A DNA stretch of 64,000 nucleotides from Chromatiaceae bacterium (GCA_024235395.1 JACKMK010000001.1:186001-250000), one strand, 5' to 3'. Counted from the stretch's first letter, positions 1 to 9,449 are shown. The notes: generated by a model from the sequence alone, not told the origin. Made by a program: numbers and translations.

Positions 1-29
1 GCGAAAGCAGGATTTCTGACGGGTTCCAT
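1..29 (-). CDS. Possible 5' end of plsX (cut by window edge)
   Basis: An ATG on the minus strand at 29 opens a frame (M-E-P-V-R-N-P-A-F...) that runs off the window. It lies 25 nt after the rpmF stop. In most gammaproteobacteria plsX (phosphate acyltransferase) follows rpmF, so this may be its start. Only nine codons are visible and none of the PlsX motifs is reached, so the call rests on gene order alone. Confidence 0.3.
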
Positions 30-54
30 AGACGTGGGCAAGTCGATTGCCGAC

Positions 55-225
55 TTACTTGTCAACGACTTTACGTCCTCGGTAGAAACCGTCAGGGCTC
101 ACGTTGTGGCGCAGATGGGTCTCTCCCGACGTCGGGTCGATCGACAGCGATTCCGGTTTCAGGGCGTCGTGCGAGCGACGCATGCCGCGCTTGGAAGGGG
201 TTTTGCGATTCTGTTGGACTGCCAT
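55..225 (-). CDS. rpmF: 50S ribosomal protein L32
   Basis: A 56-residue protein beginning M-A-V-Q-Q-N-R-K-T-P-S-K-R-G-M-R-R-S-H-D, the standard N-terminus of bacterial L32, a small component of the large ribosomal subunit. Length matches the family. The ATG at 225 is preceded by a GGAGA ribosome-binding site. The C-terminal part ends in G-F-Y-R-G-R-K-V-V-D-K, also typical. It lies just downstream of yceD on the same strand, the common yceD-rpmF-plsX-fab arrangement. The zinc-ribbon cysteines found in some L32 paralogues are absent, so this is the zinc-independent form. Confidence 0.95.
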   Translation of the reverse strand: MAVQQNRKTPSKRGMRRSHDALKPESLSIDPTSGETHLRHNVSPDGFYRGRKVVDK

Positions 226-252
226 GATGGTCTCCTCAAATTCAACGACTAT

Positions 253-792
253 TCAATCTCTTTTCTGTGTATCGCTCTTCCACGCCGCCAGTGCGGCGAA
301 CGGATGCTCCTCGCCCTCCCGGGGCGCCGGAGCGGTCGCCGACCGCGCATTGACGTCTTCGACCTTGACTTTGCAGTCCTGTGCCGGGTGCAGCGGCGCC
401 GAAGGAATTGTGAGGATCAATTCGTCCTCTATCAGCGAACGCAGTTCCATTTTAGCGTCTTCCACCAGCAGCGGATCGAGCGCGTCGGGCAACCGTTCCG
501 CCTCGTCCGTCCCGCTGACCACGGCCAACAGGGAGTCCGAGTCCACATCCAGCGTCATTTCGCCAAGGCAGCGCTGACACTGCAATGCCAACCGGGCGCT
601 GACCTTCACCCGCACCACGGGCCGGCGTTCTGCATCCATGTCGAATGCCAATGTAAACGCCGCTTCACCTTGTGTGGAGGTCAGAAGCGGCGCAAGACGC
701 GGCAAATCGGCCAACGGGATCGTGCCCTCGTACACCTTACCGAGCGAACACAGCCGCAGTGGATCGGCGAAGTCGGGCAAGAGCGACAACAT
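253..792 (-). CDS. yceD: YceD (DUF177), 23S rRNA accumulation protein
   Basis: A 179-residue DUF177/YceD protein. The diagnostic C-Q-R-C-L motif is at residues 72-76 (Cys72, Cys75), followed by the acidic stretch usual in the family. YceD is associated with normal 23S rRNA levels; its exact mechanism is unsettled. It sits 27 nt upstream of rpmF on the same strand and is almost certainly cotranscribed with it. In E. coli the yceD-rpmF-plsX cluster lies next to the divergent maf gene yceF; here the oadGAB genes separate the two. No strong ribosome-binding site precedes the ATG at 792, and no alternative methionine start is available nearby. Confidence 0.9.
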   Translation of the reverse strand: MLSLLPDFADPLRLCSLGKVYEGTIPLADLPRLAPLLTSTQGEAAFTLAFDMDAERRPVVRVKVSARLALQCQRCLGEMTLDVDSDSLLAVVSGTDEAERLPDALDPLLVEDAKMELRSLIEDELILTIPSAPLHPAQDCKVKVEDVNARSATAPAPREGEEHPFAALAAWKSDTQKRD

Positions 793-870
793 AAGCGCGC
801 GATATTACGAAAAATCGCCCCGCCAGGCAACTGAAAAACTTATGAATTTCGGGCGCTTACTGGCCGGGTT

Positions 871-2169
871 TCAGCCGCCGACGACGGCCAGCAGCACACC
901 CGCCGCGACCGCGGAGCCGATCACCCCGGCGACGTTCGGCCCCATCGCGTGCATCAGCAGGAAGTTATGGTGGTTCGATTCGAGCCCCACCTTGTTCACG
1001 ACCCGCGCGGCCATCGGCACCGCGGACACCCCGGCGGCGCCAATCAGCGGATTCACCTTGCCGCCCGAGACGCGGTACATCACCTTGCCCATCAGCACCC
1101 CGGCAGCAGTCCCGACACAGAACGCGATCGCCCCCAGCGCCAGGATGCCAAGGGTCTCGAGGCTCAGGAACTTGTCCGCCTGCAGCTTCGAACCGACCGA
1201 CAGGCCGAGGATGATGGTCACCGCGTTGATGATTTCGTTCTGCGCCGATTTGCTCAGGCGATCGACGACGCCCGACTCACGCAGCAGATTGCCGAAGGTC
1301 AACATGCCGATCAGCGGGGCCGCCGACGGCAGGAACAGCAGACACAACAGCAGCACCGTCAGCGGGAAAAGGATCTTTTCGAGCCTGCTCACCGGCCGCA
1401 GCTGCGACATGACCACCTGGCGCTCCGTGTCGTTCGTCAATGCACGCATGATCGGGGGCTGGATGATCGGCACCAGCGCCATGTAGGAATAGGCCGCGAC
1501 GGCGATCGCACCGAGCAGATCGGGGGCCAGCTTGGACGCGAGAAAGATTGCGGTCGGGCCGTCAGCACCGCCGATGATCGCGATCGCCGAGGCATCGGCG
1601 AGGGAAAAATCGAATCCCGGCACCGCGTTCAGCGCCAGCGCGCCGATCAGGGTGAGAAAGATACCGAACTGGGCCGCAGCGCCCAGCAGCAGGGTCGACG
1701 GCTTCGCGATCAGGGCGCCGAAATCGGTCAGTGCGCCGACACCCATGAAAATGAGCAGCGGCGCCACCCCGGTGCTGATCGCAACCGCATAAAACTGGTA
1801 CAGCATGCCCGGGTCGTAGCCCAGGTTGCTGGCCAACATCTTCGCCGCGCTCAGGCTCGCCCCGGTCGCATGTTTGGCGGCATCCGCCACTTCGGCAACC
1901 GGCACACCGAGCAACTGCGCCAGCGCGGCGAGGTGCTGCCGATCACCCGCGAGCAACAGCTGACCGACAGCGTCCTCGGCCAGACCGGCGACCGGCACGT
2001 TGGCCAGCACGCAGCCGAAGCCGATCGGCAACAGCAGCAAGGGTTCGAAGCCTTTGCGGATCGCGAGAAAGATCAGCAGGCCGCCCACGACGACCATCAG
2101 GAGCTGCCCCCACTCCAGGTTGGCGATCCCCATGGAGCGCCACAGGGCTTCAAAGCCATGTTCTATCAT
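871..2169 (-). CDS. oadB: Oxaloacetate decarboxylase sodium pump, beta subunit
   Basis: A 432-residue polytopic membrane protein of the OadB/GcdB/MmdB family. It catalyses decarboxylation of the carboxybiotin delivered by OadA and couples it to sodium export across the inner membrane. The conserved G-G-A-D-G-P-T loop lies at residues 200-206 and contains Asp203, the position equivalent to the essential aspartate of the Klebsiella subunit. Roughly nine hydrophobic segments span the protein. It begins 6 nt after oadA ends and is the last gene of an oadG-oadA-oadB operon. Biotin-dependent pumps acting on other acids share this subunit, but the OadA partner fits oxaloacetate best. Confidence 0.93.
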   Translation of the reverse strand: MIEHGFEALWRSMGIANLEWGQLLMVVVGGLLIFLAIRKGFEPLLLLPIGFGCVLANVPVAGLAEDAVGQLLLAGDRQHLAALAQLLGVPVAEVADAAKHATGASLSAAKMLASNLGYDPGMLYQFYAVAISTGVAPLLIFMGVGALTDFGALIAKPSTLLLGAAAQFGIFLTLIGALALNAVPGFDFSLADASAIAIIGGADGPTAIFLASKLAPDLLGAIAVAAYSYMALVPIIQPPIMRALTNDTERQVVMSQLRPVSRLEKILFPLTVLLLCLLFLPSAAPLIGMLTFGNLLRESGVVDRLSKSAQNEIINAVTIILGLSVGSKLQADKFLSLETLGILALGAIAFCVGTAAGVLMGKVMYRVSGGKVNPLIGAAGVSAVPMAARVVNKVGLESNHHNFLLMHAMGPNVAGVIGSAVAAGVLLAVVGG

Positions 2170-2175
2170 CGCGCG

Positions 2176-3975
2176 TCAGCTCAGCGTCAGGAGGATATCG
2201 CCGACCTGAACGGCATCACCCTGTTTGACCAGCAACTCCTGGACGGTACCGGATTCGGGTGAACGCACTTCGGTCTCCATCTTCATCGCCTCGAGGATCA
2301 TGATCACATCACCCGACTTGATGGCCTGACCGGCGGCCACGTTGACCTTGAAGATGTTACCGGCCAATGGGGCCGGTACCGGGGTCGCGGCGCCCCGAGG
2401 TGCCGCCGGTGGCACAGCTGCTGCGGGCGCCGCCGTGGCCGGCGCGACATGCGTAACCTCGCCACCCGGTGCGACCACCACCTGGTAGACACGTCCGTCG
2501 ACAGTGACCTGGTAGGCCTCCGCGGCGGGAGGTGTGACGGCGGCAGGTGCCGCGGCCGGCGCAGCCTGCGGTGCCTGCTCGGTGCCGGGTGGCGGTTCGA
2601 ATGCCGCCGGGTTGTCGCGATTCTCGAGAAACTTGAGCCCGATCTGCGGAAACAGGGCATAAGTGAGTACGTCGTCGATCTCGTCATTCGCGACGCGGAT
2701 GCCGCGCTCCTCGGCGATGTGGCGAAACTCGTCGGTCAGTTTGTCCAGTTCCGCCTCGATCAGGTCGGCCGGCCGACAGGTGATCGCCTCCTCCCCGTCC
2801 GCCAACACGCGCTGCTGCAACTCGGCATCCACCGCAGCCGGTGCGGCGCCGTACTCGCCCTTCAGTACACCCGCGGTTTCCTTGGTGATGGTCTTGTAGC
2901 GTTCGCCCGTCAACACGTTCAACACCGCCTGGGTGCCGACGATCTGCGAAGTCGGCGTCACCAGCGGTATGTAGCCAAGGTCCTTGCGGACACGCGGGAT
3001 CTCCTTGAGGACCTCGTCCATGCGGTCGGCGGCGCCCTGTTCGCGCAGCTGACTCTCCATGTTGGTCAACATGCCACCTGGCACCTGGGCGACCAGGATG
3101 CGCGAATCGACTCCGCGAAGCGCGCCCTCGAACTTCGCGTATTTCTTTCGCACCACGCGGAAATACGCTGCGATCTCCTCGAGCAGGTTGAGATCCAGAC
3201 CGGTATCCCGTTCCGTCCCCTGCAGAATCGCCACCACCGATTCAGTCGCAGAATGACCATAGGTCATCGACATCGACGAGATCGCGGTATCGACCATGTC
3301 GATTCCGGCCTCGGCCGCCTTGATGTTGGTCGTCGTACTCATGCCGGTCGTCGCGTGAGACTGCATGGCGATCGGAACCGCGACGGTCTCCTTGAGGCGC
3401 GAGACGAGCTCAAAGCAGGTATAGGGCGTCAGCAGACCCGCCATGTCCTTGATACAGATCGAGTGGCAACCCAGGTCCTCAAGACCTTTCGCCATATCGA
3501 GCCAATACTGCAGGTCGTGCACCGGACTGACCGTGTAGGACATCGCTCCCTGCGCATGCCTGCCGACCTTCAAGGTCGCACGGACTGCCGTTTCAAAATT
3601 GCGCAGGTCGTTCATCGCATCGAAGATGCGAAACACGTCCATGCCGTTGTCTGCCGCGCGCTCGACGAAGCGCTCGACCACATCGTCGCCATAGTGGCGG
3701 TATCCGAGTATGTTCTGTGCCCGGAAGAGCATCTGCATCGGGGTATTCGGCATCGCCTTTTTGAGCGCACGAAGGCGCTCCCAGGGATCTTCGCCGAGAA
3801 AACGGATACAGGCGTCAAACGTCGCGCCGCCCCAGGTTTCGAGCGACCAGAATCCGACTTGATCGAGCTTGTCCGCGATCGGCAGCATATCCTCCAGACG
3901 CAGACGGGTGGCGAACAACGACTGGTGTGCATCGCGCAAGACGACGTCGGTAATGGCGAGCTGGTTCGTAGTCAT
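2176..3975 (-). CDS. oadA: Oxaloacetate decarboxylase, biotinylated alpha subunit
   Basis: A 599-residue soluble subunit that transfers the carboxyl group of oxaloacetate to biotin. Domains in order: a carboxyltransferase TIM barrel from about residue 5 (D-V-V-L-R-D-A-H-Q-S motif and W-S-L-E-T-W-G-G-A-T-F-D), a conserved carboxylase region to about 465, an Ala/Pro-rich flexible linker to about 520, and a C-terminal biotinyl domain. The biotin-acceptor motif E-A-M-K-M-E-T is present, with Lys565 predicted to carry biotin. Length and architecture match gammaproteobacterial OadA. It lies between oadG (33 nt upstream) and oadB (6 nt downstream), so the three genes form one operon. Confidence 0.95.
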   Translation of the reverse strand: MTTNQLAITDVVLRDAHQSLFATRLRLEDMLPIADKLDQVGFWSLETWGGATFDACIRFLGEDPWERLRALKKAMPNTPMQMLFRAQNILGYRHYGDDVVERFVERAADNGMDVFRIFDAMNDLRNFETAVRATLKVGRHAQGAMSYTVSPVHDLQYWLDMAKGLEDLGCHSICIKDMAGLLTPYTCFELVSRLKETVAVPIAMQSHATTGMSTTTNIKAAEAGIDMVDTAISSMSMTYGHSATESVVAILQGTERDTGLDLNLLEEIAAYFRVVRKKYAKFEGALRGVDSRILVAQVPGGMLTNMESQLREQGAADRMDEVLKEIPRVRKDLGYIPLVTPTSQIVGTQAVLNVLTGERYKTITKETAGVLKGEYGAAPAAVDAELQQRVLADGEEAITCRPADLIEAELDKLTDEFRHIAEERGIRVANDEIDDVLTYALFPQIGLKFLENRDNPAAFEPPPGTEQAPQAAPAAAPAAVTPPAAEAYQVTVDGRVYQVVVAPGGEVTHVAPATAAPAAAVPPAAPRGAATPVPAPLAGNIFKVNVAAGQAIKSGDVIMILEAMKMETEVRSPESGTVQELLVKQGDAVQVGDILLTLS

Positions 3976-4008
3976 GAAGCCTCTACGTCCTGGTGGAAAG
4001 TGATCGGA

Positions 4009-4251
4009 TCAGGCAACCCGCGACGCACGGTAACGCGCGACCGCGGCCGAAATCACCGCGATCAACTGGCGGTTGTCGGTGACGTCGAGTGGTTGCTGGG
4101 TGGTTGTGGCCTCCGTCCCGGCCGTGTCATCCAGACGATCGGCAAGCATCGACATGCCGCGCAGCGTAAACACCAGGACGACCAGGAAGCCGAACACGAT
4201 GCCCATTCCAAGCATCATCAATTCGACGCCCTGCATCAGCAAATTGCCCAT
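4009..4251 (-). CDS. oadG: Oxaloacetate decarboxylase, gamma subunit
   Basis: An 80-residue protein with one hydrophobic segment near residues 12-32 (G-I-V-F-G-F-L-V-V-L-V-F), followed by a short cytoplasmic tail. This is the size and layout of OadG, the small membrane anchor that assembles OadA with OadB and, in Klebsiella, binds zinc. The zinc-binding histidine-rich tail of the Klebsiella protein is not evident. It is the first gene of the oadGAB operon. The divergent maf gene starts about 190 nt upstream, so both promoters must lie in 4252-4444. Confidence 0.85.
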   Translation of the reverse strand: MGNLLMQGVELMMLGMGIVFGFLVVLVFTLRGMSMLADRLDDTAGTEATTTQQPLDVTDNRQLIAVISAAVARYRASRVA

Positions 4252-4444
4252 TTGGCTCGGTCTCCCCGGAGTTCAATCGCTTGGATCACCGATGCGCCGA
4301 ACGCGGCCACTATTGTAATAATTCGACAGTAGACGCACCGTGACGCCCGCATTCTAATAGAAGACCGCCGCATTCTGGTATTGAGAGATTCAATCCCTAC
4401 ACCCAAAATCGTCGGTTCGCCGCTCAAACAGGATCGTCGTCGAC

Positions 4445-5023
4445 ATGCAAGCCCTGATCCTCGGTTCGTCGTCACCGTTTCGCCAGGCCCTGCTCGCCAA
4501 GCTGGGACAACCGTTTTCGACCGATTCACCGATGATCGACGAGACACGGCGCCCGGACGAATCGCCGCAGCAGCTGGTGCTGCGCCTGGCCGAAGAAAAG
4601 GCCCGCGATGTCGGTCTGCGTCATTCCGACGCGCTCGTGATCGGCTCCGACCAGGTGGCCTGCATCGGCGAGCGCATCCTTGGCAAACCGGGAAATCGCG
4701 AGAATGCCATCGAGCAGCTGCGCCAGGCATCGGGCAGGAATGTGGAGTTTTTCACCGGGATCTGCCTGCTGAATACCGCAACCGGGCATCTGCAGGTGGA
4801 CGTCGAGCCGTTCACCGTGCGGTTTCGTCGACTCGATCAGGCACAAATCGAGCGTTACGTCGATTACGAACAACCGTTCGACTGTGCCGGAAGTTTCAAG
4901 TCCGAAGGTTACGGTATCACGCTGTTCAGCGCGCTCGACGGCCGCGACCCAAACACCCTGATCGGGCTACCCCTCATCCGCCTGGTCGAAATGCTGGCCG
5001 CAGAGGGCATCGACCTGCCGTGA
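4445..5023 (+). CDS. yceF: Maf family nucleotide pyrophosphatase (YceF type)
   Basis: A 192-residue Maf protein, a house-cleaning nucleoside-triphosphate pyrophosphatase. The N-terminal L-G-S-S-S-P-F-R-Q loop, the E-T-R-R-P-D-E stretch and the central G-S-D-Q-V-A motif are all present, and length is standard. In E. coli the YceF subgroup acts on modified nucleotides such as m7GTP and is encoded next to yceD, which supports the same subgroup here. A 5-bp stem (AGCGC/GCGCT) follows the stop but lacks a T-run. The gene converges on the amidotransferase gene that ends at 5052. Confidence 0.88.
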   Translation: MQALILGSSSPFRQALLAKLGQPFSTDSPMIDETRRPDESPQQLVLRLAEEKARDVGLRHSDALVIGSDQVACIGERILGKPGNRENAIEQLRQASGRNVEFFTGICLLNTATGHLQVDVEPFTVRFRRLDQAQIERYVDYEQPFDCAGSFKSEGYGITLFSALDGRDPNTLIGLPLIRLVEMLAAEGIDLP

Positions 5024-5051
5024 AGCGCAGAGGCGCTCCCGCGGTCGCCGG

Positions 5052-6944
5052 TTATTTCGTTTCCGCCCGCAGAAATGCCTCGAACATCAGGATCGACCAC
5101 AAGGGCGTGCTCCAGTCGCGCCGCCCCTGGTCATGTTCGGTGAACAGGCGCTGCAGCCTGTTTCGGTCGAACACCGCCGTATCCTGCAATGCCTGACTCG
5201 CCAGGGCTTCTCGCAAACGATCGCGCAACGGGCCACGAAACCATTTTGCCAGCGGGACATCGAAGCCCTTCTTCGGCCGATACAGGATATCGCCCGGCAA
5301 CCAGGGCTCCATCGCTTTCTTCATCAGGTACTTGCCTACCCCCCCCCGACGCTTCAGATCGACCGGCAGCGTCGATATCCACTCCACCAGTTGGTGGTCG
5401 AGCAGCGGCACACGCACCTCGATCGAGTGCGCCATACTCGCGCGGTCGACCTTGGTCAGGATATCTCCGGGCAGGTAGGTTTTGAGATCCAGATATTGCG
5501 CTAGCGACAACGGTTCGTCGGTCGGTGCCGCGGAGGCATGCTGCCGAAACACCTCGACTGCATCGTAGCCGTCGAGACGCCGGGTGAACGCCTTGCTGTA
5601 CAGTGACCGGCGCAGGTCGCGCTTCATGACGGAATTGATCTCGAAGAAGCTCTCCACCGGGTCCTGGCCGATCGAGATCAGGCCCTGGCGCCTGCGCAGA
5701 ACCTCCGGCAACAACGGCCAGTCGGGGTAATGACGCCCGATACCGCCGAGCAGGTGACGCACAGCGGACGGAACATGGGCCTTCATCGCAAGATCGTCGA
5801 GGTGCTGTGCGTAACGCCTGTAACCGGCGAGGTTCTCGTCACCTCCGTCACCGGAGAGCACGACCGTCACGTCTCGGCTGGCCAGTTCACAGACCCGATA
5901 GGTGGGCATAGCCGAGCTGTCTGCGAAAGGTTCATCGTACAGACCGGGCAACAGGTCGAGCAGCGAATGATCGTCTGGATCGACGGCACCCACGCGATGA
6001 ACGCAGCCGAACTTTTCTGCCACCGCGGCTGCGTACTCGGCTTCGTTGTACTCCGCCTCTCCGAACGCAATCGAACAGGTATTGACCGGATCGGCACTCA
6101 CCTGCGCCATCAGCGCGACCACGGTGCTCGAATCCACGCCACCCGAAAGAAAGGCCCCAAGTGGCACTTCGGCGATCAGGCGTATATCCACCGCCTCGCG
6201 CATCCGTGCCACCAGCTCCTCGCCGGCCTGAGTCTCCGACAGGTTTGGGTCGAGTGGCGCGAAAGGGATGTCCCAGTACGGCTTCTGATCCAATACGCGC
6301 CGACCGCGCCGCACCATCAGGGTATGTCCCGGCCGCAATTTGGCGGTATTGCGGTAGATCGTGCGCGGCTCCGGAATGTAGCCGAGCGCGAAATACTCCT
6401 CCACCGCAGACTCGTCCATCTGTCGGTCGAGGGCGGGATGTTGTTTGATGGCCTTCAGTTCCGACGCAAACACCAGATCACCTTGCGGCAGCAAGGTGTA
6501 ATACAGGGGTTTGATGCCGAGCCGGTCGCGTGCGAGAAACAGGGTCTCGCGATTTCGGTCCCACAGGGCAAACGCGAACATGCCGCGAAACCGCGTAACG
6601 CAGCTATCGCCCCACTCTTCCCAGGCGTGCACTATGACTTCGGTATCACAGTGCGTCCGGAAGCTGTGACCGAGCCGGGTCAACTCCTCGGCCAATGCCG
6701 CGAAGTTGTAGATCTCCCCGTTGTACACGACAACAACCGAATCGTCTTCGTTGTACAGCGGCTGCTGTCCACTCGACAGGTCGATGATCGACAAGCGGCG
6801 ATGCGCGAGTCCGACACCGGGCTCGACGTGAATACCCCCCTCGTCCGGTCCGCGGTGAAACTGGCTCTGGTTCATACGTTCCAGCAATGCGCGGTCGACA
6901 TCACTGCGCGAATCGATCGAAAAGATGCCAGCCAATCCACACAT
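5052..6944 (-). CDS. Exosortase-A-associated asparagine synthase-like amidotransferase
   Basis: A 630-residue AsnB-like protein. The N-terminal class II glutaminase domain starts M-C-G-L-A-G-I, with Cys2 as nucleophile after Met removal; this fixes the start at 6944, since the frame extends upstream into xrtA without coding sense. The synthetase domain carries the ATP-pyrophosphatase loop S-G-G-V-D-S-S at about 267-273. Members of this subgroup occur in XrtA/PEP-CTERM exopolysaccharide loci and are thought to amidate a sugar or peptide component rather than make free asparagine. It begins 13 nt after xrtA stops and is the last gene of the operon. Confidence 0.9.
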   Translation of the reverse strand: MCGLAGIFSIDSRSDVDRALLERMNQSQFHRGPDEGGIHVEPGVGLAHRRLSIIDLSSGQQPLYNEDDSVVVVYNGEIYNFAALAEELTRLGHSFRTHCDTEVIVHAWEEWGDSCVTRFRGMFAFALWDRNRETLFLARDRLGIKPLYYTLLPQGDLVFASELKAIKQHPALDRQMDESAVEEYFALGYIPEPRTIYRNTAKLRPGHTLMVRRGRRVLDQKPYWDIPFAPLDPNLSETQAGEELVARMREAVDIRLIAEVPLGAFLSGGVDSSTVVALMAQVSADPVNTCSIAFGEAEYNEAEYAAAVAEKFGCVHRVGAVDPDDHSLLDLLPGLYDEPFADSSAMPTYRVCELASRDVTVVLSGDGGDENLAGYRRYAQHLDDLAMKAHVPSAVRHLLGGIGRHYPDWPLLPEVLRRRQGLISIGQDPVESFFEINSVMKRDLRRSLYSKAFTRRLDGYDAVEVFRQHASAAPTDEPLSLAQYLDLKTYLPGDILTKVDRASMAHSIEVRVPLLDHQLVEWISTLPVDLKRRGGVGKYLMKKAMEPWLPGDILYRPKKGFDVPLAKWFRGPLRDRLREALASQALQDTAVFDRNRLQRLFTEHDQGRRDWSTPLWSILMFEAFLRAETK

Positions 6945-6957
6945 CGCGCGCTGCCCC

Positions 6958-8502
6958 TCAGTCCGCGATACCAAGCACGTGATCGATCGCCCTGCCGATC
7001 GTCGGCGCAGCACTGCGTGCAAAATCCTGCAGGCGGGCATCGCTGGCGTCGAGCCCCTGGACACTCAGTGGCGTCGTGATGGCGATCCAGGCACCATCGG
7101 CACGCCCCGGATAGATGCGCGCCAGCGCCTCCCAGGCCTTGCCTTCGTACCGGTTTGTCAGGTTCCGCCCCGCAACCCGGTACCATTGCCAGACGAGATG
7201 TTCCTGTTGCACGCCGCCGACAGGCACGATGACCTTGGACCGAACCACGCGGACCTCTTCGCCACCCAAGTCGACGCGCACCGAATCGAGTCCGGCGGAG
7301 CGCTCCAGATCGGCCGCGATCTTGTTCTGCTGGCTGATCGCCTCGACACCCTGCCGCTGCTGCGGATACAGCGCCACGAACAGTTGAACCTGGTCGCCGT
7401 CTGGATCAGCGTAGCGCGCCTCGATGGTCTGATCGGTGGGCAGATAATCGGGTGACCATAGCGGCGACGCTTCGATCGCACGCCAGCGATCTATCGAGTT
7501 CGGCGCGGAAAACTGGCCGACCAGCTGTACCGACGCGTTTTCCGCACGCATGGTAAACAGCACCACGGCGAGTGACAGGCCGAGCGCCGACAATGCCACC
7601 GCCGCAACACGTAACCCCACCGATTCCCTACTCAATACGCGCGGCGGCGGAACGAATGCGGGCGCATCCTGCTCCTCCTGCCAATAGGAACCGATCCAGA
7701 ACAGGATGAACATCACGATGCCGAAGAAGAACCAGCCGTAGATCAGATGATCAACGCCGGTCGCATATTTCATGCCGCTGAGGTGGCCGATCATCACGAT
7801 GATGTAGGCACGCACACCGTTCGCAAGGATAGGCACTACAGCCGACACCGCGATGAACAGGATGCGCTTCCACAAGGTGTGATAAGTCACATAGGCGTAC
7901 ATGAAACCCAGCGTCACCGATGCGATCAGATATCGCACACCGCTGCACGCCTCAACCACTGACCAGTTGCCGCTCGGCAACGAGAACCACAGGCCCTCGC
8001 GATAGACAGGGATGCCGGTCAACTTCAATGCCGCAACCGTGAAACTGGCCGTGAATTCCATCATCGGCGGCACGAGGTCCTCACCCATCGGCACGGCGAA
8101 GAACAGGAACAGCAATGGAAACGCCAGAAAACGCGTGACCTGCAGTCCGAGTACGCCGCCCAAGGCACTGATGACGATCGCGACGAATGCCAGTTGTTCA
8201 ACCACCAACACGCCGGTCAGCCGTGCCAGCACCCATACGCCGAGTCCGAGCGCGACTGGAACGAGAAACCCTGCAGACGGCTGCGGAGTGAAGACCAGCA
8301 GATGGCTACGTCTCTGCCAGATCAACCAGAGCGTGATGGGAACGATCAGAAACCCATGGGTATAGGTTTCGAAGTTGTACCAGGTGTGCACCATGCCCAG
8401 CGCGGTGGACTGGAACAACAGAACCATTCCGACAAATACCACGACACTGGCCACGAATGTCGCGCGCCAGCTTGGAGCTACGGAGTGTGCTGCCTCATTC
8501 AC
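6958..8502 (-). CDS. xrtA: Exosortase A with fused EpsI domain
   Basis: A 514-residue membrane protein. Residues 1 to about 280 form the exosortase: about eight hydrophobic segments and the catalytic triad Cys186 (E-A-C-S-G-V-R-Y), Arg231 (N-G-V-R-A-Y) and His252 (D-H-L-I-Y-G-W). The C-terminal part, from about residue 300, is an EpsI-type (DUF3485) periplasmic domain, a fusion common in XrtA proteins. Exosortase A recognises PEP-CTERM tails and releases or transfers the protein at the cell surface. It sits between a deacetylase and the amidotransferase in the operon. The PEP-CTERM protein at 41953-43626 is a likely substrate. Confidence 0.95.
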   Translation of the reverse strand: MNEAAHSVAPSWRATFVASVVVFVGMVLLFQSTALGMVHTWYNFETYTHGFLIVPITLWLIWQRRSHLLVFTPQPSAGFLVPVALGLGVWVLARLTGVLVVEQLAFVAIVISALGGVLGLQVTRFLAFPLLFLFFAVPMGEDLVPPMMEFTASFTVAALKLTGIPVYREGLWFSLPSGNWSVVEACSGVRYLIASVTLGFMYAYVTYHTLWKRILFIAVSAVVPILANGVRAYIIVMIGHLSGMKYATGVDHLIYGWFFFGIVMFILFWIGSYWQEEQDAPAFVPPPRVLSRESVGLRVAAVALSALGLSLAVVLFTMRAENASVQLVGQFSAPNSIDRWRAIEASPLWSPDYLPTDQTIEARYADPDGDQVQLFVALYPQQRQGVEAISQQNKIAADLERSAGLDSVRVDLGGEEVRVVRSKVIVPVGGVQQEHLVWQWYRVAGRNLTNRYEGKAWEALARIYPGRADGAWIAITTPLSVQGLDASDARLQDFARSAAPTIGRAIDHVLGIAD

Positions 8503-8552
8503 AGGTTCTACTACCTTGCAGACGGCAAATAATCAGCGCTTGTGCCGCGAAA

Positions 8553-9449
8553 TCAGGAGACCGTGGCCGCAGCAGGCTGCTCGCGGCGAGCATTGGGGAA
8601 ATACAGCACTTCGTCCATCCGTCCCCAGGCAAAATCTTGCAGCAGACGTTCCAGACGGGCCTCCATGCGCTCAAGGTTCAGATAGTGCCGAAACTGGGTT
8701 TTCGCATCGAGTCCGGATTGACGCGGCTGGTCGGGGTCGATCTCCCACGGATGGAAGTAAAAGATGGCCGGCTGTCCATCCACCATGTTGACCCGGCGCA
8801 TGGCCCACCGCATGCCAGCGTACGGCACGAGACGAAACCAGCCGCCGCCGCCGCACGGGAGATTCTTGTTGGCGACCCTGACCGTGGTTACCGGAAACTC
8901 GAGAAACTCGTCGTCGACCGGTCTGAACACAAAACGCGGCGCATCCGGCATTCCGTAAAGGTCATGTTTGATCGGGTAGATACTTGAGCTGTATTTGTGT
9001 CCGGTGTCCCGCAACACCCCGAGCGCCCAAAGATTGGCGGCCCCGATGGAGTAACTGGCCGCCCGATACCCGATCACCGGTTTACCCGACAGATCCTCCA
9101 GCAGAGACTTGGTCCGAATGACGTCTTCGCGAAACTGCTCGGGATCCTGTTGGGTCACTCGAACGTGCGACCATCCATGGCTGGCCAATTCATGGCCTTG
9201 CGCGACAATTCGGCGCACCATGGCGGGGTAACGCTCCGCTATCCACCCCAGGGTGAAGAACGTTGCCTTGGCGTCGTGGCGATCGAACAACGCAAGGATT
9301 CGATCCACGTTGCGTTCGACCCTGCATTCCTGCCGATCCCAGGAATCACGGTCGATGTAGCGTTCGAATGCCGAGACCTGAAAGTAATCTTCGACATCGA
9401 CGGTCATCGCGTTCGATCGGCGTTGCAACACAGCGTTACCGCCCGGCAC
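8553..9449 (-). CDS. XrtA-system polysaccharide deacetylase
   Basis: A carbohydrate esterase family 4 (NodB-type) deacetylase of the subgroup found with exosortase A. The first motif T-V-D-V-E-D-Y-F supplies the catalytic Asp and metal ligand, and S-H-G-W-S-H supplies the two zinc-binding histidines (His91 and His95 from the start given). It should remove acetyl groups from the exopolysaccharide made by this locus. No signal peptide is seen. The start is uncertain: the given position is a GTG, and an ATG at 9407, just before T-V-D-V-E-D, is an alternative. It lies between the ATPase gene (30 nt upstream) and xrtA. Confidence 0.9.
   Translation of the reverse strand: MPGGNAVLQRRSNAMTVDVEDYFQVSAFERYIDRDSWDRQECRVERNVDRILALFDRHDAKATFFTLGWIAERYPAMVRRIVAQGHELASHGWSHVRVTQQDPEQFREDVIRTKSLLEDLSGKPVIGYRAASYSIGAANLWALGVLRDTGHKYSSSIYPIKHDLYGMPDAPRFVFRPVDDEFLEFPVTTVRVANKNLPCGGGGWFRLVPYAGMRWAMRRVNMVDGQPAIFYFHPWEIDPDQPRQSGLDAKTQFRHYLNLERMEARLERLLQDFAWGRMDEVLYFPNARREQPAAATVS

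Noticed and set aside
2410..2425. TGGCAC-AGCTG-CTGC, near-match to a sigma-54 promoter
   Set aside because: It lies inside oadA coding sequence for the Ala-rich linker, not before any gene on that strand, and the -12 box is imperfect.
2449..4332. A 627-codon open frame on the plus strand opposite oadA and oadG
   Set aside because: It lies opposite well-identified genes, has Arg/His/Gln-rich shadow composition and no recognisable domain.
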